Shown piece by piece: positions 57,369 to 64,000 of a DNA stretch of 64,000 nt. A program made the position numbers and the translations under genes. This DNA comes from Galerina marginata. Lineage: Eukaryota; Basidiomycota; Agaricomycetes; Agaricales; Galerinaceae. The stretch lies in assembly GCA_023014335.1 (NCBI GenBank), contig JAECYW010000004.1:2666001-2730000 (forward strand), read 5' to 3'. Every line of letters starts with the position of its first letter. Position 1 is the first letter of the stretch. The notes beneath the pieces are model-generated. The model had not been told where the DNA came from. It searched no databases and saw nothing but the letters and a program-made list of their open reading frames with translations.

Positions 57369-60300
57369 ATGGCGCGCCTATCTGCCACTGCCATTGGCCG
57401 TCTGCACACCGTCTTCGCTGCCTCCGCCTTCGTCGTCGCCCTTCTCCTTGGCTCAGCCCTCCACTTCCACAAAATAGTGAAAAACAGTGTGGCAGCATAC
57501 CCAGACGAATGGTTTCCCTCAGTCTCTGCAACGTATGTCTTTTGTGTTCCTCATGTCAACCGCACTAATTCGTGTCCTGCAGCATAGGGGACTGGTACCC
57601 AGAACGAAACTTCTTCCAGATCCTCATTGCCCTCACTTCAGGTCCGTCACTTGTCTCTCTCGTCAACTCGGCCTCACACGCGTCTAGGTCCTCGCTTCGC
57701 TCTCGTCTTCCTCCAGTACTTCCTGCACCACTCTCCCACCTCTTCCCTTCCAACCATCGTCTTTTTCTCCGGCATAATACGCACTCTCTCATGCGGAGGT
57801 TGGGTCTACATCACGTCCAGCGACGACCATGACGTCCACGATTTTATGATGATCCTCTACATGGTCTGCAACATACCCTGGATGCTCCTTGGCATCGCTA
57901 CCACGCCTGTCGCCAGAGTTGCCGTTCGCAGGAAACGGTGCGTACTAATTGATCATGCGTCGTTGAGATTCATTTCTAATGGTCCTTATAGCATGTTGAT
58001 TGCCGGCGGGTATGTCCTCCGCGAATAGAAATGCCTCCGTTTACTTATACCACCAGGTTCTTCGCGACCATCGCCCCTCTCATCTATTTCTTCATTCAAC
58101 ACAAAGTACATCGCGTCCCAGGAGGTCAGTATCGCGTCCATGCCAAAAATTTGCAATCCTCCATTGTCTATATTTAGCATATACCCGCTACGCCTTCTTT
58201 GAATGGGGCCTCATCCTTTTTGACGTCCTCTACGACTCTGTTGCCGAACAAGAATTCAGAGAAGTTGGCTTGCAGGTCCGTCCTTTGCTTTGATACCCCA
58301 AAGCCCTCTCACAATTCCTCCCAGATATCACTCAGTCTGCCAACAGACCCGAGCACCAAGTTAACCCCCGCTGAATCCATGTATTACCAAAATATCCGTC
58401 GCTTGGCTTAGAATACTGACGGGGGTATCCAGACATAATCCTAACGAGCAACAAATTTCATCTGCAATTGAACTAGTTCAAAACCAAAACGACGTCAGAC
58501 AAAGAAATGGTTCCAAACTCGCTACTGAACCTGTGGACGAACAAGCCCGTGCACTCCCTGATAAGGCTCTTGCAGATGCTATAAACGTTGCCTTAGCTCC
58601 AGCGCCTGGTCATCGCGCTGAGAATACCTGGAGAAGTATACTCAGCTTCATGGCCGACGTTTATCTCTGTCAGTCACCAATCTCACCACCTAACTCATCA
58701 CTCACTCACTCATACCTACCACTAGCATATATATTCTGGACCCTTTTCACTTCTCTCATACCCACCCTCTTCTACTTTTCCGTTTGGAAACTCGGCATCG
58801 CAGGACACGAGCTCGCGCTTCTCTCAGTGCTCTCGCCTGCCCTCCTCCCCTTCGTCCCCTTCTCGCCGTATGATTACATCTTCAATCCCACAAGTCCAAC
58901 TATTCCTTCGACTTCAGCGTCCACCCAGTCTATGCTGGACTTTGCTCGAACACGTCGCGGCCAAACGAATCTCCAGCTAACGTCTCTCATAGGTATCCTC
59001 GCGTACCTTATACCTAGCCCCGGCGGACGGCTGTTGCTCGTCGCCTTTGCCAACATTGTGGCAGTCATGAGGCAGGCAGCAGCCTGGTCTGGTGTTATTG
59101 AAGGCGAAACGGATGTATCCTACCAAGCAATCGGTATGTAGCCTGTCTACGACTGCTAGAACTTACTGACGCGTCTTTTATTCGTACAGTGACTGGTCTT
59201 GGAGTACTTGTCTCTTCATTGTTAAAACAAGCCAACCGATCCAATAATCCAGGTATACCCCAGCTACAAAGCATCTTTGGCATGTACTGAACCTTTCTTA
59301 GTCTGGCCGTTCATCAACCACAAAGCCGGAGGGTATAACAAAACCGGCCTGGCACTCGCGCTCCTCACTGTTTACGAATATTCCACCCGTCCACAAGTTG
59401 CCTCCGCCTCAACATCTCCGTCTGTCCCTACCAACACTAAGTCTAAACATCATCAACAAAGAAACCCCTATCTCGCCGCCCTTCCTCTCGGGTCGCTCCT
59501 CTTCAGCCTGCACAACTTCCTCTCCGACTCGAGCACCCTCATCGCGTGGTCCTGGACAGGTTACGAGAACCGCCTCCCCAGGGGCCCGGTCCCACATGTA
59601 CACGGGTCTCTCACGATCCTGTCCATGGCGCTAGGGCTCCTGCTTGCCCAAGTGTCCTCAACTTCTAAGAGGACATGGATCAAGAGAGTGCTTTCCCATC
59701 CCGTGTGGTTCCTCTTTGGCGCTGGAAGCAGTTATGTGATGTATACATACAGAGATTGGACTGGATATTTCGGAGGATTGGGGCTGGCCTTGTTTTTCAT
59801 GTCAATCCTCCCTCTGGGATTCAATGCTGCTGCCGAAAGTGCGGCAACCGTTATGGGTGGAGATCAAGCTGTGGCGAAGACGTATACGATAGCACTGGGG
59901 GTGTATTGCGTGTTGAATCTAGCGAGCATCTTCACGGTTGCGTATGCTTTTGTCCCCGGGGGAGTTTATTTAAGGGAACGCACGGATTTGTGAGTTTTTT
60001 CCCCTTCGTCGCGGTACCCTCGTACTGATTTCTTTTCCAGAGTTACTTTCCTACAAATGATATGTCTACTTCCAGCCTTCAAAGTCAACTGGAAATCGGA
60101 CAATCCCTTGAATACAAATGCAGCCAACTACAGATACAGGTCCCTCATACGCCTCACCATCGCCCTCGTTCCTGCTCTCTCCCTACTAACTACCTTCCAC
60201 CGCCTGCCACGCGGAGCACCGCAACCATTCAAGGCCAATGTTTTCTCTGAATCAGGAAAGAGCTTATTCAATGCTGGCATCTGGACGGTGCATTTTGGGA

Positions 60301-61623
60301 TTGATAATGAGGGGCATGATAGTCAGCGGGGGATTATGAACTTGATAAGGTCAGTACCTCTCGTTTAGCAATTGGAGTTGGGTCGTATCGACTGATTTTT
60401 TTCTGGTATGCAGGGATATGGAGTTAGATGTAGTGGGTTTGTTGGAGACGGATTTGCACGTACGCTGTCTTTTCTCTTATTTTAGGATATGCCCTGATCA
60501 ATCCTATAGCGAACGGCGTTTGGGCATCGAGACCTGTCGCGACTTATCGTCGAAGAAACGAACTATGTAGGTCGTACTCGTCAACACCATGATGCTCCTT
60601 TCTGACTGTCAATCGTGGATAGCACGTCGACATCGGGCCTGGACCGAACTCGCATACATGGGGTGCTGTTCTTTTATCAAAGGTACACCAGTACTCAAGT
60701 TCCTTACCTTTACACCGTTTGCTCATCCGATGTCCTACTCTAGTTCCCTATTATCAGTACCAAGCACCATCTATTGCCTTCTCCCCACGGCGAGCTGGCA
60801 CCTGCGATCGAAGCTGTCCTAGATGTGTACGGCACTGAGGTCCTCGTCCTCGTCTCGCATAATGGTCAAGGTACGAGTTCTTTCATTTATTGCCATATTT
60901 TCCTCGGTATTCCAATTATTAATTCCTGACTTTGACACCTGCAGAGGAAGACGCACTAGATAGAGAACTCCAGAGCACCGAGCTAGCGCGTATTATGGCT
61001 GCTTCAACTAGGCCTGTCGTCTTCCTGGGATATGTCGTGACGAAGCCATGGGCACTGCCTCGTAAGCAAAGTTCTGTCGTCTTCTATGTTCACCCGCTAA
61101 TTCCGATGGTGTACTCGGTGTAGCTGATCCCTACGGCATCATGGTCATCGAAGGAAGAGTGCACGACATCGATGTCGACGACAATGACCGATGGTGCGAA
61201 TATATTTTCTACCGCGGGCTATATCGTACCTCCTACGCTCGCATATCGCGGGGTATCATCACAGATACCGAGACGCAAATTGGACAATTCGTTCTTCCGA
61301 AGCATGGGCACAACATTACGGACGACTCGTTGGAGGCGAGGTACTTGAGGTCAAGGAAGGAAGAGGTACCTGTTGAACATGTGAGTTGTTTGCTGTTAAT
61401 CTCTTTCTCCATGTTCTGGGTTTAGCTGACTGTATGTTGCACCTACACCAGTGGTTCCCAATGGAGTACTATGGCGATGCGCACAAGGGCGGGGTCAATG
61501 GCCATTATTATCATGTTTTCAATACGGTATGTCTTGCCTGTGTCACTTCTGAATTTTGCTCTCAGGCTCACTTGGGGCTTTCAGCCGTTGTACTACAAAA
61601 TCCCTGAAGGCGCTATTGTGTAA
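57369..61623 (+). CDS. CWH43: CWH43, GPI-anchor lipid remodelling protein
   Basis: In yeast Cwh43 replaces the lipid of GPI anchors with ceramide in the ER. The gene encodes a PGAP2/FRAG1-like N-terminal half: [19 protein letters not shown], then [40 protein letters not shown]. Multi-pass segments follow ([62 protein letters not shown]). The C-terminal half is an endonuclease/exonuclease/phosphatase-like domain: [59 protein letters not shown]. It ends [12 protein letters not shown] at 61,621-61,623. Over fifteen short introns are present. Both halves lie in one gene, as in yeast, whereas mammals have them separate. A MITE lies 53 bases past the stop. Confidence 0.9.
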
Positions 61624-61668
61624 ATTGTGCAACCAAAACACCAATAAATAGTACAATGCAGCTGCAGC
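61624..61668. terminator. CWH43 3' flank
   Basis: The 45 bases between the stop codon and the MITE's target duplication contain AATAAATAGTACAATG, an AATAAA signal at about 61,643-61,648 that could direct polyadenylation. Confidence 0.45.
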
Positions 61669-61676
61669 GCTGTAAT

Positions 61677-62313
61677 TAGTGTTGCCGCGAGCTGAGCTGG
61701 CTTGAGAGTTGAGTTAGCTTGAGCTGCGGTCTAACCTTTTTAGGTGGCTTGAGGTGGCTTGAGTTTGATGCGCTTGAGGTCAGCTTGAGGTCCCTGACCT
61801 CGGGAATTTCTTCATCTGGCTCAAGGTGCCTGACCGTTCGTACCCTGCCGCTTTCGTCTGCGGTGATGTCATCAACATTTCTGCTGGAAGAGTATTTCGA
61901 TGTGCTCCTCGCTGAGAATCTGGCCTTTCGAGCACTAGACTGACTTTCTCCACAATCCATCGATAACTTGCAGGCTTGGGTGGCCAAATTGCGCGCAACC
62001 GGCTCATTGTGATTTATATTGCGAGTACTAAGCCTCAGTGAAATTCGGAATGGGACAATCAACCAGTATTGGACTCAAATTATGAAAGTGAGAACGTTGT
62101 ATATATATACATAGGAAGGTATTTAATCCTCTTTCTGCACCTTCTGGTTTGACAATAGAGGCAAATCGAAGGGATAACACTGGCAAGTGAAGGAAAAGTG
62201 CAGATGGGAACGGTTTGGCCAAATCGGGAAGCTAGCTTGAGTTGACCTCAAGACGCCTCAAGCTGATTAGCCGAGCGCTCAAGTTTAGCTCATCTCAGCT
62301 CGCGGCAACACTA
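61677..62313. mobile_element. 637-bp hAT-type MITE with perfect 8-bp target duplication
   Basis: The ends are inverted repeats: the left starts TAGTGTTGCCGCGAGCTGAG and the right, reverse-complemented, starts identically. Both sides carry the 8-base duplication GCTGTAAT (61,669-61,676 and 62,314-62,321). An 8-base duplication and TAGTG-type ends fit hAT. GCTTGAG recurs many times in both subterminal regions, at least five times on the left and in inverted form on the right, like transposase-binding repeats. A 128-codon minus ORF (61,676-62,062) ends inside and is low-complexity, probably noncoding. The perfect duplication implies a recent insertion. Confidence 0.9.
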
Positions 62314-62321
62314 GCTGTAAT

Positions 62322-63263
62322 ACGGGTCAAAATGATGCTAATCCTAGCGGCGCCTCGGCGCCAGTCCCCGACTCTTTTAACTCTGTACTAATTGGAAGGA
62401 CGCTTCAAGTTTACCATAGCTGAGGGACTGTTAAATTTTTCGATTTCAATTCCCTTGTGAAAGATTTGAAAGAGTAAAAAATTAAATTCCTTGAGAAAAA
62501 ATGTATTAAAGCTGGGATGCGGGAGGTACATACAATTTGAGAAAATAAACATTGAAAGGGTATTTCTGTAAGTGTTAATGTTACAGCCTCAAGCTGTATA
62601 GTGCCAGCTTGTGTTGCTTCCGAGGTACAATGCCGCTTAATTAAATAGGTAGAAAATTGGGAATGGTCATATGAACCCTGGTACTTCAGTGATCCTCACT
62701 GATCCAGCATGGCCTTGTTGCGCATCATTTCTAATCGTGCTCTTGTGCTATATTTCAAAATTTTGGTTAAATAATCGGTGAGGGATTTTCGAAAGACTTG
62801 ATTGCGACAAGGATGAAAACGGGTAAATTTTACAAACATCTGGGGGTTAAGCATGATAACTTACGGTTTGGTCACTCTAATTCTAAGTTTGTTGTTGCCA
62901 AAAGTACTATGTTCAAATCTGGATATGACAAAAAGGTGGTCAAGTCGTCAAGTGAAGCAAAATCAAAGCGAAATGGGTAGCCTTGGCCTCCCAGGCTCTT
63001 ACGGATGAGGATGGGAAGCCAAGATTGCTACAAAATGGGATGAATTGGGAAGATCAGTTACCCATTTGGATTTGGATAAATGAAATTATGTCAGCTAATT
63101 TTCCCATACGCTTGTAAAAGATTTTGGCGGAGAGGCCGGACGTTTGTGCACGACAGAGAACCCTCCTTGTCCTTCGGACAGAGTCGGGGACTCTGTATTT
63201 TATGTACATTGGGTGCCCTAATTATACCCTTTTCAAGGTTTCCACCCATCCATTCACAACAAG
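62322..63263. other. Intergenic, no gene seen
   Basis: No gene is supported. A GC-rich inverted repeat GGCGCCTCGGCGCC lies at about 62,349-62,362, and GGTTTCCACCCATC-type sequence near the end. Plus ORFs such as 62,798-62,980 are too short to trust. Confidence 0.45.
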
Positions 63264-64000
63264 TCACTGCTTGAAATAATCCATGAAATGGTTGCGCAGA
63301 ACCAACATCTCTGTGACATTCATTACGCTTCCATCTGGTCCAGCAGGCAGCTTGCCAAGAAAATCTTCAATCTGGATGGGGGTCCATAGGGATACAGAGA
63401 ATAGGTATTCGTCACTGACACAGCCAATGTCAATGAAGCGCTTGAGGAAGCCAGTCATAGAAGGAATGCAGGTGTCAAGGAAGTGGTGGACACGGGCAAT
63501 TGGATGCCCAGCTTGTGGCTGAGGTACAACACCTTGCGAGCTTCGCGGCAGAGAAGCATGGCTGGGTGGTGGTCTGGGGAACGAGCTACTTTGAGGTTGC
63601 GAGCTTGAAGTAGACGGCGTTGGCAGAGGGATAGGAGACTCGGACCTGGGCCTGGCTACTGCATCGACCTGGCTCTGGCTCTGGTGAGACATCTGGATGT
63701 GCTGCGAACTTGAAGCTGCCAAGGGGGCAAGCAAATGATGACGCCTAGATGCAGATGGGGATTTGGGACAATATGATGCACTAGCCTGGAGTCTGCTCTG
63801 TGGCTTTGAGTTGGGAATACTCTGGCTGCGAGCTCGAACTCTCTCATTGGAAGAGTTTCCCTTGTTCTCTTTAAGTTTCATCAACTCGCGATGTCGACGT
63901 TTTGTGTGGTAACTGTTGACATAGTGCTTGAGAGACGGGTATGGTTGATTGAATATGTCGGGGTATATTTCCTCTAGCTTTGGGCAGGGTTTGAATGAGC
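63264..64000 (-). CDS. C-terminal part of a low-complexity protein, unknown function
   Basis: The frame is open from the right edge down to a TGA-type stop at 63,264. It begins SFKPCPKLEEIYPDIFNQPY, PSLKHYVNSYHTKRRHREL, then a long Ser/Pro/Gln-rich linker (SQSQVDAVARPRSESPIPL), and ends in a globular-looking segment FLDTCIPSMTGFLKRFIDIG, CVSDEYLFSVSLWTPIQIE, DFLGKLPAG, TEMLVLRNHFMDYF. Proteins with this kind of FL-x2-C-x-PSM...GC...L-x-NHF ending are repeated in agaricomycete genomes and often sit near transposons. Their function is unknown. The 5' part is outside the window. Confidence 0.6.
   Translation of the reverse strand, partial: SFKPCPKLEEIYPDIFNQPYPSLKHYVNSYHTKRRHRELMKLKENKGNSSNERVRARSQSIPNSKPQSRLQASASYCPKSPSASRRHHLLAPLAASSSQHIQMSHQSQSQVDAVARPRSESPIPLPTPSTSSSQPQSSSFPRPPPSHASLPRSSQGVVPQPQAGHPIARVHHFLDTCIPSMTGFLKRFIDIGCVSDEYLFSVSLWTPIQIEDFLGKLPAGPDGSVMNVTEMLVLRNHFMDYFKQ

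Noticed and set aside
61676..62062. 128-codon ORF in the MITE
   Set aside because: No transposase signature and low-complexity sequence; it also includes a terminal repeat of the element.

Overview
The window looks like chromosomal DNA of a filamentous basidiomycete, most likely an agaricomycete. Genes are split by many 45-65 base GT-AG introns and packed on both strands with gaps often under 150 bases. The encoded set (CWH43, TIM13, U1-70K, a homeodomain regulator, a Zn2Cys6 regulator, a very large ARM/HEAT-like protein, Ty1/copia remnants) fits that group. The species cannot be named from this sequence.

Bases 1 to about 12,100 are an AT-rich nest of transposable elements. A decayed Ty1/copia element on the minus strand supplies the gag and zinc knuckle (9,775-11,209) and the pre-integrase/integrase fragment (350-1,345). 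Into it went a 497-base MITE (604-1,100, TTA target duplication) and, apparently, about 8.4 kb of foldback-type elements: a 650-base near-palindrome (6,831-7,480), a 3,725-base element with 1.1-kb inverted arms (3,106-6,830) that landed in the first bases of the 650-base one, and a GC-richer 1.56-kb block that splits another family copy. A palindrome beginning ACAAGT and ending ACTTGT marks the end of at least five family copies.

From 12,119 to 33,000 lies a dense housekeeping stretch: citrate synthase, TRM8 tRNA methyltransferase, exosome RRP41, nicotinate phosphoribosyltransferase, a ZNF830-like zinc finger protein, U1-70K, a homeodomain regulator, TIM13, a JJJ1-type J-protein, PRP18, COX12, sulfite oxidase, a DUF1748 mitochondrial protein, a small hypothetical protein and a CCDC130/SAF4-type splicing factor. 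Several are divergent pairs sharing 96-153 bases. Mitochondrial genes (CIT1, TIM13, COX12, DUF1748) and spliceosome genes (ZNF830-like, U1-70K, PRP18, CCDC130) recur, but I see no evidence of a functional cluster.

From 33,079 to 49,000 come an inositol polyphosphate 5-phosphatase with two long insertions, a glutamine-rich ARID protein (SWI1-like SWI/SNF subunit), a VTT-domain membrane protein, a Zn2Cys6 transcription factor, a J-domain protein and a CobW-type GTPase metallochaperone. From 49,214 to 55,325 a single minus-strand gene encodes a roughly 1,700-residue ARM/HEAT-like protein. Bases 55,750-57,368 are unresolved. CWH43 (GPI-anchor lipid remodelling) fills 57,369-61,623. A 637-base hAT-type MITE with a perfect 8-base target duplication sits 53 bases after its stop. 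The right edge holds the end of a gene of a low-complexity family of unknown function.

The most unusual signal is the left-hand nest, where the insertion order can be read from target duplications. I found no CRISPR array, prophage or secondary-metabolite cluster, and no tRNA or rRNA that I could recognise by eye. All exon joins were made by eye from splice signals and protein family resemblance.
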